NCBI GenBank assembly: GCA_002633005.1
Contig: NMRA01001076.1
Location: 1 to 59,325, forward strand
Direction: 5' to 3'
Length of the DNA stretch: 59,325 nucleotides
DNA from: Phoronis australis
Taxonomy: Eukaryota > Phoronida > Phoronidae
Both the position numbers and the translations under genes were made by a program. Below, piece by piece: positions 35,201 through 47,764 of the stretch (positions within the stretch are counted from its first letter, which is position 1; each line of letters opens with the position of its first letter). The notes beneath the pieces are model-generated. The model did not search any database. It had not been told where the DNA came from and was given only the letters and a program-made list of their open reading frames with translations.

Positions 35201-38200
35201 AACTGTTACAATATTTTTTGAGAACTATACATAAAAATTGAAATGCACCCAATACTGAGGGTTTGCTAGAATATGTAGAAGTCCATTTCATGTAATCCAT
35301 ATAACCATTTCTGTGTTTCTTCATGTTGTTACATAATTTAACTCGGCTAATTTTGCGAATTTCACAACTGTACCGTAGTGGGAATTCCCATTGAAAATAA
35401 GAACAAGTTTCCAACCCGACATCTTGATAGAAAAGCATCCCTGAGGAAAATATTCCGTGTGTAGCACTTGCTCTCGGGGGTAATCATGCTGACGTAATTT
35501 CATTAAAATTGGTCGACTTGGATCAGCCTGAAAATTTCCATGATGTTGCTTGATTTTCTTTTTCGTCTGGAAACTGTTCTTGTTTACTTCTTTCTTGTTC
35601 TTGGTACTTGACCTCTGGCGCCTTTGAGGATAGGCTCACTAACGTCAATGACAACGGCAGCAGACATTGTGAAGATAATTACTTGAAGAAAGAGTCTGCT
35701 CTGTAATCAATGGTGTACGATTATGTTTTCTGAACAGGTTTCCGAAGAAACCTCGTTTATTTACGTGTGGTGGCAAACGAGTCAGTTCCCATAATGCACG
35801 GGCCAGCAGTCACTCACTTTGGTGGCCAGTTTAGGTGCTGGTGCACCACGAAAATAAAAATTAAACTATAATATTCATGTTTTATTCAGTAAGTTCAAAA
35901 TTTTTGTGTTCACAACTCACTGCATCCAAGTGGCGAGGCAGCTGTGGTTTGTCATTGGTTGTTCAGAGACAACTCTTCCATCTTCTGTTACCTTTGTTCA
36001 CTACTATGAGAAGCTGGTGAAAATAGCAACAGACGAAACCGTTCATATTTATTTCTTTCTCATCCTTGGTAATTGTGACCTCTGGTGCCATTGAGGATGA
36101 GCTCTTTAATGTCAATCATAACAACAGCAGACATTGGCAAAATACTTAGTTGAAGAAAGAATCATCTTTGAAACTCGGGATATCTGTAGTCCAGGACGTT
36201 CGACTTTTTTATGAACAGTCAGGTTGCTGAAGAATCTTGTTTATTTACACATGCTGGAAGTCGAGTCAGTACTCATAATGCACTGGCCAGCAGACAGTCA
36301 CTTACTCCAAGGGGCGGGGACAGCTGTGGTTTGTCCTTGATCAGTTGGAGACAATTCAGCTATCCTCCATTGCCTTTGTTCAGCACTATGAGAAACTGGT
36401 GAGAATAGCAACAATACTCTAGTCAGCCTGGTCAAGCTCCATGCCTCAGCCTCGGAAGTTGGGGCTAGGTGCTCAGCAGAGTCTTCGAACAGTTGCGAGG
36501 TACAAGATGTCGCCGAAGATGTTGCTTGTGAGTCTATGTACATGTTCAGTGACATTGATGACGTAAAATTGGGCGTACTGAGTGTACTTTTCTCTGGCAA
36601 AACGTCCAGCAGTTTAAGGGCACTTTGTGATGGGCTGAATTTGGTCATTCCCAGATGTGATCTTGAAAATGACAGGGTGGAACTGCAACTAGCGTCTTCA
36701 ACCAACCAAAAGTGGAACTATTAGTTAACGCGTTCTAAGTTTAAGAAGTATAACTCTTACAAAATGAAAAAACTAGCGTTCTACTTACGTCGTGTATTCC
36801 TTGTTCGGACTATATGATCGGACAATAAAGAAATGTCACAAAAACCATCGCGATGAGAAAAGTAAGTTCAAAACAATTGGGCAAAGGTAGCGTAAATTCT
36901 GGTCCACTTAAATGCACTCAGGGCGTCGCTAACTGTTAAATATTACAAGTAAGTTAAAGATATCCACATTAAAGAGCAAACTGAGATTGAGTTGGAAGGG
37001 AAAAGACTGAAGCGTCGGTCATAAATTGCCCATTCAGATGATACTCATACTAGAAATCCCACATTAACGTTGTGGCACAAGCTAAATATGATGAAAGAGG
37101 TTGACATAAACAGTTGGTCTATTTTTAAACTGCATTATTTTGCAAAATTGATAATGTGTTAAACGTGTATCCGCAGTTCTCTAATAACAACAAATCACTG
37201 AGAAAAGGAAATTATTTCAGTTAAATGATCCATATTTACCAGTACACTACTCTGAACATCTGGCATCCTGTCTGGTCTGAAACATTACAAGGTGGTTGGC
37301 GGACCTGACAAGCACACAACAAACGGGCTTTATTGGTTGATTGACCTTAAGGACTTCTCTTTAATCTTTGCCATCGTGTGCAATGAGAGGCCGAGGTGAA
37401 AAGCATAGGATGAGAACAAGTTTGTACGTTGGTGGTAACAATGTAATGTTGTGGTACTGGTTACGATTCAGCAAATCCGAAATAAAAAACTGTTGTATTG
37501 GGGAGGAAACAATTTTATCTTTTACAAAGTAACTTTCTTGTGACTCCAGCTTTCCTTGGGGTTTTTGAAAATCTACTAGCAGTCTCCTGCCACTGTCCTT
37601 TCCTTTCAGGTCAGTCATTTCTTGTTTTTGAGTGCAATTTCAAGTATGCTAAGTTGGCACACTCAAAATTTTGATTCCTTACTGCAAGCTTTGAGTCAAA
37701 AATTTTTTGAATCTTGATATTAAACAAACATATTTCAAGTTTCTACTCATGAAATGAGCCCCAGAGCAAAATACAACGTGATGAATGAATGATTCAACAA
37801 TTAAAGCAGAGGGTTTGATCTCCTTGGGTTTTTCGAAGAATGCATCTTGCTAAAAATCGATAAGGCGTTAGATAAGTCTTGTTTTTGCTTGAAGTATTGT
37901 TTTCTGTTCATAAAGCAGAGAGGTGTAGTCTGTGATGGGGACCACTCTTATTTGCTTCACCATCACGCTTGACACTTGACCTCTGACATTGGTAAGAAAT
38001 GGGAGTTAAAAACAATATTAATACGCCTAGCCCCTTAATGGACTTGTGAGTCACTTAAAACAAAATAAAGAAGAGAGTGGTGGCATTGTATGCGCATTTG
38101 AGAGCAATACTAAATGCTGTCCAGTTGGCGGGTCATGGGTGAAAGAACAAAACGTCAACAAATAAATCTCTACAATGTCGGTGTGAGCGTCGGCAAGACG

Positions 38201-38460
38201 AGAGGAGTTAGCTGTAATGCTCTATTAAGGTACTCGAAACATTTCACAGTTATATTCTTACAAGTCTTCTCTGTTTCAGTTCTACAAAATTACATAAAAT
38301 TAGGAAAACCTCACAATATAGACAAAACACAAATACAGAAATTGCAAATACAAAATACAATAATAGGAAATGAAATTACCTCATGAATCTGTACATATTT
38401 TTGTTTTTATATATTTGTAATAGCTTATCTAAGTATTGGAATACTTATATTAGATACTAC
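35201..38460. repeat. Segmental duplication, copy 1 (about 3.26 kb)
   Basis: It begins aactgttacaatattttttg and ends at tagatactac. It matches 39398-43923 in the same orientation, with only scattered differences. It contains an internal repeat: the module around 35905-36020 recurs at 36290-36420. It also holds a 135-codon minus-strand frame (36705-36298) that is preserved in copy 2. I recognise no domain. Confidence 0.9.
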
Positions 38461-39397
38461 CAGGAAGAGATAACCAGGAAGGGACAACTGTTTTAGCGCA
38501 TTTTAACGTATTTTCAAAGGTGATTTCAAAAGTAAATGTTAAAGTAGTCTGGAATCCAAGCATTGTGTTTGAAAGCTTAACTCTTTAGCTATAAAATAAC
38601 ACCACTTTTGTCCCCAAAGACTTCATATTAATAGCACTGGGATGCTTTGAACATGACTTGTTTTACCCTTCCAAAAGATGCCTCTTCCCAGGCATGTACT
38701 CGGGCACGATCCTCTTTTTTGAACCAACAGATGTCACTAATATATGCAAATGAGGCTCGCATCGTCTACGTCATACGACGTCATACGGCGCGAGCTTCCA
38801 ATTTGAACCCTAGAGTGCCTGATAGTGAATGACTTGAAACGCAGTTCTATCTGACTGGGCAGATCTAAGAAAATGAAGAACTCATCATGCAAGTCAATGT
38901 TCAAAGGACATTGAATGGTTTCACATGAAAATACATTTAATTGTATTTGGATACGTTTGCATGTGTGTATGCGTGGACTTCGTCATTTTGCTTATCCAGA
39001 TTTAGAAGCAGGTGTTAGTCAAGAAATTAGCTGCTCCCGCCACGGTGGCCGGTGTCGTGGCGTCGCCGGGAAGTCTGATCCATGCATGCGCAATTCGACC
39101 AACTAATGCTAGTTGCTGGTCAGCTCTGCTATGATTCATGCGCAATTCGACGAACTAATGCTAGTCGCTGGTCAGCTCTGCTATGATTCATGCGCAATTC
39201 GACAAACTAATGCTAGTCGCGGGTCAGCTCCGCTGTGATTCATTTGAGACGTGCGGCTTAACTCGAACCTATACCCGTGTTCTGGCTCCAAGGTCGTTTT
39301 TTGACCCAGTTTCGGGAAAAGTTCATTTTAATACGGTCATTTCCTGAAGATTTTTTNAAAATTATCAAATAAAAGCAAGATCGAGCAAAGAATTTAC
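38461..39397. other. Spacer between the two duplication copies
   Basis: No gene was recognised. It holds the 52-bp minisatellite at 39085-39241 and an 'n' at 39357, 40 bp from the second copy, so the true spacing is uncertain. Confidence 0.5.
39085..39241. repeat. 52-bp minisatellite, three copies
   Basis: Units start catgcgcaattcgac at 39085, 39137 and 39189 and end with 'ctgctatgatt'. Period is exactly 52 bp with few substitutions. Confidence 0.9.
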
Positions 39398-42300
39398 AAC
39401 TGTTACAATATTTTTTGAGAACTATACATAAAAATTGAAATGCACCCAATTCTGAGGGTTTGCTAGAATATGTAGAAGTCCATCTCATGTAATCCATTTA
39501 ACCATTTCTGTGTTTCTTCATGTTGTTACATAATTTAACTCGGCTAATTTTGCCAATTTCACAACTGTACGGTAGTGGGAATTCCCATTGAAAATAAAAA
39601 CAAGTTTCCAACCGGTCATCTTGATAGAAAAGCATCCCTGAGGAAAATATTCCGTGTGTAGCACTTGCTTTGGGGGTAATCATGCTGACGTAATTTCATT
39701 AAAATTGGTCGACTTGGATCAGCCTGAAAATTTCCTTGATGTTGCTTGATTTTCTTGGTCATCTAGAAACTGTTCTTGTTTACTTCTTTCTCGTTCCTGG
39801 TACTTGACCTCTGGTGCCTTTGAGGATGGGCTCACTAACCTCAATGACACCAGCAGCAGACATTGTGAAGATAATTACTTGAAGAAAGAGTCTTCTCTGT
39901 GATCAATGGTGTGCGATTATGTTTTCTGAACAGGTTTCCGAAGAAACCTCGTTTATTTACGTGTGGTGGCAAACGAGTCAGTTCCCATAATGTAGGGCCA
40001 GCAGTCACTCACTTTGGTGGCCAGTTTAGGTGCTGGTGCACCACGAAAATAAAAATTAAACTATAATATTCATGTTTTATTCAGTAAGTTCAAAATTTTT
40101 GGAGTTGTGTTCACAACTCCCTGAATCCAAGTGGTGAGGCAGCTGTGGTTTGTCATTGGTCGTTCAGAGACAACTGTTCCATCTTCTATTACCTTTGTTC
40201 AGTACTTAATGAGAAACTGGTGAAGATAGCATCGTCTCTTGAAACCGTTCATATTTATTTCTTTCTCATCCTTGGTAATTGTGACCTGGTGCCATTGAGG
40301 ATGAGCTCTTTAATGTCAATCATAACAACAGCAGACATTGGCAAAATACTTAGTTGAAGAAAGAATCATCTTTGAAACTCGGGATATCTGTAGTCCAGGA
40401 TGTTCGACTTTTTTATGAACAGTCGGGTTTCTGAAGAAATCTTGTTTATTTACACATGCTGGAAGTCAAGTCAGTACTCATAATGCATTGGCCAGCAGTC
40501 AGTCACTGCATCCAAGGGGCGGGGACAGCTGTGGTTTGTCCTTGATCAGTTGGAGACAATTCAGCTATCCTCCATTGCCTTTGTTCAGCACTGTGAGAAA
40601 CTGGTGAGAATAGCAACAATACTCTAGTCAGCCTGGTCAAACTCCATGCCTCAGCCTCGGAAGTTGGGGCTAGGTGCTCAGCAGAGTCTTCGAACAGTTG
40701 AGAGGTAGAAGATGTCGCCGAAGATGTTGCTTGTGAGTCTATGTACATGTTCAGTGACATTGATGACGTAAAATTAGGCGTACTGAGTGTACTTTTCTCT
40801 GGCAAAACGTTCAGCAGTTTAAGGGCACTTTGTGATGGGCTGAATTTGGTCGTTACCAGATGTGATCTTGAAAATGACAGGGTGGAACTGCAACTAGCGT
40901 CTTCAACCAACCAAAAGTGGAACTATTAGTTAACGCGTTCTAAGTTTAAGAAGTATAACTCTTACAAAATGAAAAAACTAGCGTTCTACTTACGTCGTGT
41001 ATTCCTTGTTCGGACTATATGATCGGACTATAAAGAAATGTCACAAAAATCATCGCGATGAGAAAAGTAAGTTCAAAACAATTGGGCAAAGGTAGCGTAA
41101 AGTCTGGTCCACTTAAATGCACTCAGGGCGTCGCTAACTGTTAAATATTACAAGTAAATTAAAGATATCCACATTAAAGAGCAAACTGAGATTGAGTTGG
41201 AAGGGAAAAGACTGAACCATCGGTCATAAATTGCACACTCAGATGATACACATACTACAAATCCCACATTAACATTGTGGCACAAGCTAAATATGATGAA
41301 AGAGGTTGACATAAACAGTTGGTCTATTTTTAAACTGCATTATTTTGCAAAATTGATAATGTGTTAAACGTGTATCCGCAGTTCTCTAATAACAACAAGT
41401 CACCTGGAAAAGGAAATTATTTCAGTTAAATGATCCATATTTACCACACTACTCTGAACATCTGGACTTCGTTATCCTGGCGTCCTATCTGGTCTGAAAC
41501 ACTACAAATTGGTTGGCGGACTTGACCAGCGCACAACAAACGAGCTTTATTGGTTGATTGACCTTAAGGACTTCTACTATTTAATCTTTGCCATCGTGTG
41601 CAATGAGAGGCCGAGGTGAAAAGCATAGGATGAGAACAAGTTTGTACGTTGGTGGTAACAATGTAATGTGGTACTGGTTACGATTCAGCAAATGCGAAAT
41701 AAAAAACTTGTATTGGGGAGGAAACATTTTTATCTTTTACAAATTAACTTTCTTGTGACTCAAGCTTTCCTTGGCATTTTTGAAAATCTACTAGCAGTCT
41801 CGTGCCACTGTCCTCTCCTTAACTCGGCTTCAGGTCAGTCATTTCTTGTTTTCGAGTGCAATTTCAAGTATGCTAAGTTGGCAAATCAAAATTTTGATTC
41901 CTTACTGCAAGCATTGAGTCAAAAACTTTTTGAATCTTGATATTAAACAAACATATTTCAAGTTTCTACTCATGCAATGAGCCCCAGACCAAAATACAAC
42001 GTGATGAATGTGAATGATTCAACAATTAAAGCAGAGGGTTTGATCTCCTTGGGTTTTTCGAAGAATGCATCTTGCTAAAAATTGATAAGGCGTTAGTTAA
42101 GTCTTATTTCAGCTTGAAGTATTGTTTTCTATTCATAAAGCAGAGAGGTGTAGTCTGTGATGGGGATCACTCTTATTTGCTTCACCATCACGCTTGACAC
42201 TTGACCTCTGACATTGGTAAGAAGTGGGAGTTAAAAACAATATTAATACGCCTAGCCCCTTAATGGACTTGTGAGTCACTTAAAACAAAATAAAGAAGAG

Positions 42301-42514
42301 AGTGGTGGCATTGTATGCGCATTTGAGAGCAATACTAAATGCTGTCCAGTTGGCGGGTCATGGGTGGAAGAACAAAACGTCAACAAATAAATCTCTACAA
42401 TGTCGGTGTGAGCGTCGGCAAGACAAGAGGAGTTAGCTTTAATGCTCTTTTAAGGTTCTCCAAACATTTCACAGTTATATTCTTACAAGTCTTCTCTGTC
42501 TCGGTTCTACAAAA

Positions 42515-43747
42515 ATAAAAATGAAAGCACTCCGAGGAGGGAAACTTGGCGAAATTAACCAAAAAGATGACGATAAAGATGATGACGAAGATGACGAATA
42601 TGACGGCGATGGTGGCGAGGATGAACAAAAGAAGTAATAATAACATACACATGACGAACGTAGAAGTCCGAAATCAGTAAAAAAAGGCTACAGTCTTGAG
42701 CGGCACTTGGCGAAATTAACGGAAAAGACAACGACGGAGATGATGACGAAGATGATGACGAAGATGATGACGAAGATGATGACGAATATGATGATGGTGG
42801 TGGCGATGATGAACAACATCACAACATTGATATGACGAACTTAGATGTCATAAATCAATAAGAAATAAGCTACAGTCTAGTTCAATAGAAGATAAACCAA
42901 CATCAATGCAGCAAGAGCGCTCAACAAAGGAACAGCGTTATCAGAAAATCTCAAATAACTCGAAAAGTAGACGTCCTAGCGAAAAATGGAAAACATCTTC
43001 TGAAAGCTCGTTCAAAATTCTACCTAAAACTGATGGTACCGCCTAATTCCGTAAATTTTTCGAAAAAAATGAAATTTTGCATTTTTTTAAAGAAATTCAA
43101 AGTCAAATAACTCGAAAACGGTAAGTCTGAGAAAAAAATTGCCATTTGGAGGTATATACTTCAAAGAATCCACATGCAAAAAATCACGTCTTTTTCTCTT
43201 CCCGTTAAAAATCGCACTCCAGCACGACTGAAAATGGGTCAACATGCACCAGATCCGCCATCTTGAAAGCAAATTCCGGTTTTTTGGCTTTGTATAATAG
43301 CATGTCATAAGAAACTAATACCTGTAAAAACTCAAAGGAATTGGTCTTATAATGCGCCCTCTACAGGAGAACACGTTTTTAGGCCAAAATTGAGGTGTGC
43401 ATGCGTGATCGCCGATATTTCCGCCATCTTTAACCGGAAGTAAGCAATTTCTGGTATACTTGTAGAAAACTTCCGGTCCATTTACTGTGCCGATTCTTAG
43501 CCTTTTACGTAAAAAATTGTAGCCTCCAGAAGCATTTGAACCTTTAAATGAAAACAAAATAGCCGCCACACCCGCCATCTTGGATCCGATTTTGACGAAA
43601 AACAATAGGCTTCCAGTACTTCTGGAAGTACGTGTTATGTGTAAATTTCGTGATGATCGGACGAAAATTGCGACCTGTATCGTGCGAACAAACAAAAAAA
43701 GCTTAGTGGAAGAGCAACATACTTGGCGAAATTTATTTCGCCAAGTA
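42515..43747. mobile_element. Insertion in copy 2 with acaaaa duplication
   Basis: Copy 1 has an uninterrupted ttctacaaaattacataaaa at the equivalent place. Copy 2 has acaaaa on both sides of 1233 extra bases (42509-42514 and 43748-43753). The right end forms a cttggcgaaat...atttcgccaag palindrome, and acttggcgaaatt also occurs near the left end at 42543. The element type is unknown. A 159-codon minus frame (43794-43315) spans the right junction, so it is not element-specific. Confidence 0.8.
42543..42880 (+). repeat. Two tandem units with gatgac-type trinucleotide runs
   Basis: Each unit starts 'acttggcgaaattaac' (42543 and 42705) and runs through 'gatgatgacgaa' repeats to 'gctacagtct'. The period is about 160 bp, and the second unit has more hexamers. 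One frame would read as Asp/Glu repeats, but there is no supporting gene. Confidence 0.8.
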
Positions 43748-43923
43748 ACAAAATTACATAAAATTAGGAAAACCTCACAATATAGACAAAACACAAATAC
43801 AGAAATTCCAAATATAAAAATACAATAATAGGAAATGAAATTACCTCATGAATCTACATATTTTTGTTTTTATATATTTGTAATAGCATATCTAAGTTTT
43901 GGAATACTTATATTAGATACTAC

Positions 43924-46339
43924 TTAATTGTGTATACCTCTATGTATATTATTTTCATTTATGAATTTTTTACAATCCAGATATAATGCTTCGCGATTTC
44001 TGGGTTTGTCATTATTTCTTTGTATGTTCTGTGTATTCTTCAATAAATATTTTTCACTTTAAAAAAATTACCCCAATATTGCAACACTCATCCTCTCCTC
44101 TCTAAAGCCAAATGTACACTGCCCACCCAAGTGTTTGGAAAACAAACCAGGACACACACCAGTTCATACACAAATGTGAGTCATGTGATATGCAAATCTC
44201 ATTCAGCCTACAAACAGCTATGAATAAACACGTGGTCATGAGGCTCCCTGAGCTAACAAACGTAAAATATTTTACAGTTGGGTATAAATAATACTTCTCT
44301 CATTATCGTCTATAAGAAAATTGTAATGATATCCCAATTTTAGAATAATGTCTTGAAAAATGACCTGTCTTCATCAACAGGTTATAATAGTTACTGTAAT
44401 GTACACCTTTCAAACATTCTCACTGGCAATTTTAATCACCCACCAAAGCACTATACATTTTGTTACTGTTTTTCATTATAGTTCTCATGTAGTATTAGGT
44501 AACAACACGTCTTGAAATGCTAATGCTGTATCCGCATCACGCGTGTTTATGCACTGACCAAAAGGTTAGTGTGCAGTCATGTGACGCGGATATTATAGGA
44601 AATATAGTTGGGCAAGAAGTGTGGGTTAAATTTTAATTGTGTGTTAGCCTTGATTGCTTCGCTGGCTTGTAACATTGCCCAATAGAAAAGAATTTAGCAT
44701 AAAATGTTATTGAAATGCCGTCAAGTAAATAGATCAGATCAGTGTGTGTTATACCATTAAACGTGAACTGTAATGGCAGTGGCAATGTGGCTTTTGTCAG
44801 ATCGCGTGTTGTGTAAGTAAGATGATGTTGCAGTTTGAAGAAAGTTCTTTACGGTACCGTAAACAAGTTTCTGAATGACTGATTGTTGGCTGGTAGGAAC
44901 AGCAAGTCAATACGGGAAATTTGTGTTGAACATTTGTCTCTGGATGTCTTGTAAATGAAAAAATCACTGAGATACTAGATTTTGTTGGAGGCAGACGTTT
45001 CGGCCTGGTCTGCCAGGCGTTTGGCGATGACTGAAGTATTTCCGGCAATTCGCTTGGTAAGGATGTCTGTGTAACGGGGAGGTAACTACACACCACTTTC
45101 TAGATTCAACAGGGTGAGCTGGGTCCTGATTTTGATGGATTACTTGATTTTTTGGGCATACTTAAGTTCTGTCGGTGATCTTATTTATGCATCCATCTCA
45201 GGATCACAACTAACGAGTGGGAGACAGGATTATGGGTGCAAATATGCCATATAGGCTGAAAAGAGCCAAAATACTAATGAACACCCATATCCATCAAGGC
45301 ACTATGTAATTAACAAATTCATTGAATGTAACACTAAAACAATAAATATGAAACGCTGACTTACACTTTTGGCAGGTCATTGCAAAACAGCAAAGGGGTA
45401 GCCATGTTGAATACAAATGCAAGCATCAGGAGCCGTCACCGTAGGGTCCAAACGACTGCTTGTCGCAGTACAAATTTGTTAGATGGTCTGTCCCTGTACT
45501 TCACTACTGAAAATCCTAACTTGATACTCAGGGAATAATGCGTTGGGATGGCAGTTTTTGTGAAGCAATGCATATTTTGGTCAAGCAATCATGCTTGCGT
45601 TTAATGTTCATTTAAGTCACATTACGTTTATTTGCATTTAATGTTCATGTATTGATAGAAAACTGAACATTGACCTGTCAATTTTTCATGTTTGCTCTGC
45701 TAGTGACATAGTTTTTACATGATAACATGCTATTTTTTGCACAAATTGCATGCTTCTTTAACAAAGTACACACTTTTCTTAGCTCGCAGAATGTAGAATT
45801 CTAACCTGGGTGTGCTGGTTCCTCACTGCATGCCACTTACCGATTACCATGGGCCCTTGCCATACATTGATATGCTAACCAAGCTTTGTAGCACCCTGTT
45901 TCTAAGCCAGTTGAAGTGAGAGGTCTTTATCCTACGGAAACTTAACACATTTGAAGTTAATTTTAAAAATCCAACCCAGTTAAAAAGCTTGACATTTACT
46001 ATGTTACAGTCAACAATTGAGATTTGTATGTTTCAAATAGATTCAAATGGATGTTGCTCCCCCTAATAAGAAATAATTTTTGGTGAGAAGCTAATGACCA
46101 TTACCTTAAACTTTTTGTTGACGATATTTGTATATATAAGTCAACGTTTTACAACTTTGGTGCATTATCAAGAGAATGTAAAGACTTGGTATGTTTGCAC
46201 TCGGAATGGGGCAGCACTGGTCAGTGTTCAGGCGTTATCTGTAATCAGGTAATGAGAATGTTTACCTACTGTCATCTGTCAAACTACTTGATTGACGTAG
46301 TATGATGGTGAATAGATGAAACAACTAGTTTTGTTACTT
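43924..46339. other. Intergenic or ATM 5' region; short palindrome at 44529-44592
   Basis: tatccgcatcacgcgtg and gtgacgcggata form an imperfect palindrome of about 64 bp at 44529-44592. A possible poly(A) signal, caataaata, is at about 44041. The missing 5' ATM exons might lie here, but none was recognised. Confidence 0.4.
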
Positions 46340-46588
46340 AGTATGTTGCTCCAGCCACTGTCACGCAGATGAGTGCCACTGTGGCACTGGTCCCCTGACA
46401 CCTGAGCATTTACTGCAGAGCTGCCCTACTTTCAATACCCAAGGGGTGAGACATGGCCCAGTCTGGTGGAACTCAAGGTAAAACCGTGGGGCCTGACGGC
46501 ATCGTTGCGGCAAACTGCAGACTTCGCCCAAAAGACCAGACTGACTATCTGAGCTACATGGCCGGGAATGCTGAAGAAGAAGAAGAAG
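46340..46588 (+). pseudogene. LINE 3' end with (GAA)n tail
   Basis: The sequence reads DECHCGTGPLTPEHLLQSCP from 46368, then, one frame over, VKPWGLTASLRQTADFAQKT to a stop at 46550-46552. Both parts match the conserved end of non-LTR retrotransposon ORF2 proteins. A gaagaagaagaagaag run at 46572-46588 forms the microsatellite tail seen in several LINE clades. The frameshift near 46440 and the missing upstream body show a 5'-truncated dead copy. Confidence 0.7.
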
Positions 46589-46609
46589 TTGCTACTCCTA
46601 CTGGAAATN

Positions 46610-46832
46610 CTTGCGCTCTGTTGACCACAAGCTTGCGCTCTGTTGACCACAAGCTTGCGCTCTGTTGACCACAAGCTTGCGCTCTGTTGACCACAAGCTT
46701 GCGCTCTGTTGACCACAAGCTTGCGCTCTGTTGACCACAAGCTTGCACTCTGGCAACCTCAACCTTACATTTTGTTGACTACCATCTCGCACTCTTTTGA
46801 CCTCAAGCTTGCCGAACTCTGTTGACCACAAG
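46610..46832. repeat. 22-bp minisatellite
   Basis: Six perfect copies of cttgcgctctgttgaccaca (plus 'ag') run from 46610 to 46741, followed by about four diverged copies to about 46832. An 'n' at 46609 lies at the left edge, so the array may be longer. It begins 20 bp after the LINE tail. Open frames across it are repeat artefacts. Confidence 0.95.
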
Positions 46833-47697
46833 TTTACGACAGTCCTAGGAATTTTTAAAACTTTATTTTGCAAAAATATGTTAATTGGTAACAAACATGG
46901 TTGTTGCAATTTTTTAAGAAAATTTGATGGAGATTGGTGTTTTTATTGTGAAGTAATTTAAAATTTGTTTACTTTTTATTCGCCATAAAGGATAGATTGG
47001 ACCTAATGATTACTGGATTTATACTTTTCAATTCATATTGGTCTGGCAAAGAGTAGGCTCTTTGGAATTGTTCCTGTAGTCAACTTGTTCATGTTAGCCA
47101 TAGTATATGATTGTCAATTCTCTTTTTTGACGTTGTATTTATCTAATTTGACAGTCAATTTAAAATTATATTGCACTGTTAGCATATTGTATCATCAACC
47201 CAGCCTCGGGGCATCAGATTCTTCAAAAATGTTAGAAAAACATTCTGAAAAATTATTTAAATCAAAAATATTTAGATTCCATATTGGTTTACAAGGATGC
47301 AGCGTCCTCTATTTCTTGGTGTGTGTGACTTCTGCCCCACCTTGTGGTGGCCGAAGTGAATTAGTGTTAATCCGTGTTACAGTAAAAACTTGCTAATTTT
47401 GGACAGAAACAAATTATTGCTAAAACTGGTCATTTTTCATTTTTAAAAGGCTTCGAATACTGTTGTGAATACTCACAATTTCTCCGAATCATCGTCTGTT
47501 GGTAGCTATGGCTTAGGTCTTGAAGCGTTTATCTGGTGTTGTTAATCATTTATGAAAAATATGAAAAAATCGCTTGTGGCGTAAATTTGTGAGATTTCAC
47601 CGTATATGAAACTAATGAGCTCTTTCAGTATTGTACTGTGTGCTGCTTATCATCGTTGGTGCACATCAGCATCTGAATGTTCTTTTGTTACCAACAG
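46833..47697. other. Upstream of the first recognised ATM exon
   Basis: No supported exon. The plus-strand frame at 47085-47396 has no recognisable similarity to ATM. Confidence 0.4.
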
Positions 47698-47764
47698 TGC
47701 TCGAAGCTCAAACAAGACTGTGAAGACCAATTTTCTTGACCTTGCTGCGCGGGTATGCCTGCAG
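47698..47764 (+). CDS. ATM: ATM exon, start ambiguous
   Basis: It encodes SSNKTVKTNFLDLAARVCLQ, then the donor gtaggt. The frame stays open upstream, so acceptors ending at 47628 or 47669 would also be in phase and give a longer exon, closer to the human length. Confidence 0.65.

Larger units (their letters stand above)
39398..43923. repeat. Segmental duplication, copy 2, with insertion
   Basis: The counterpart of 35201-38460. After removing the insertion at 42515-43747 it is about 3.29 kb. The copy carries the related 135-codon minus-strand frame at 40910-40503 with few amino-acid changes. The flanks of the two copies differ, so the duplication ends are sharp. Confidence 0.9.

Noticed and set aside
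43315-43794. 159-codon minus-strand frame
   Set aside because: It spans the junction of the 1233-bp insertion and host sequence, and has no recognisable domain.
44797-45096. Minus-strand frame with a phrase resembling retroelement 3' regions (RPKRLPPT)
   Set aside because: The similarity is from memory, short and without flanking support; left unannotated.
46610-46741. Regular short repeats reminiscent of a CRISPR array
   Set aside because: The units are head-to-tail without spacers and the DNA is eukaryotic.
46432-46909. Minus-strand frames with repeated LVVNRAQACGQQS-type units
   Set aside because: They arise from the 22-bp minisatellite, whose length leaves several frames open.
47085-47396. 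Plus-strand frame considered as an upstream ATM exon
   Set aside because: No similarity to ATM, and no suitable donor in phase with the exon at 47698.
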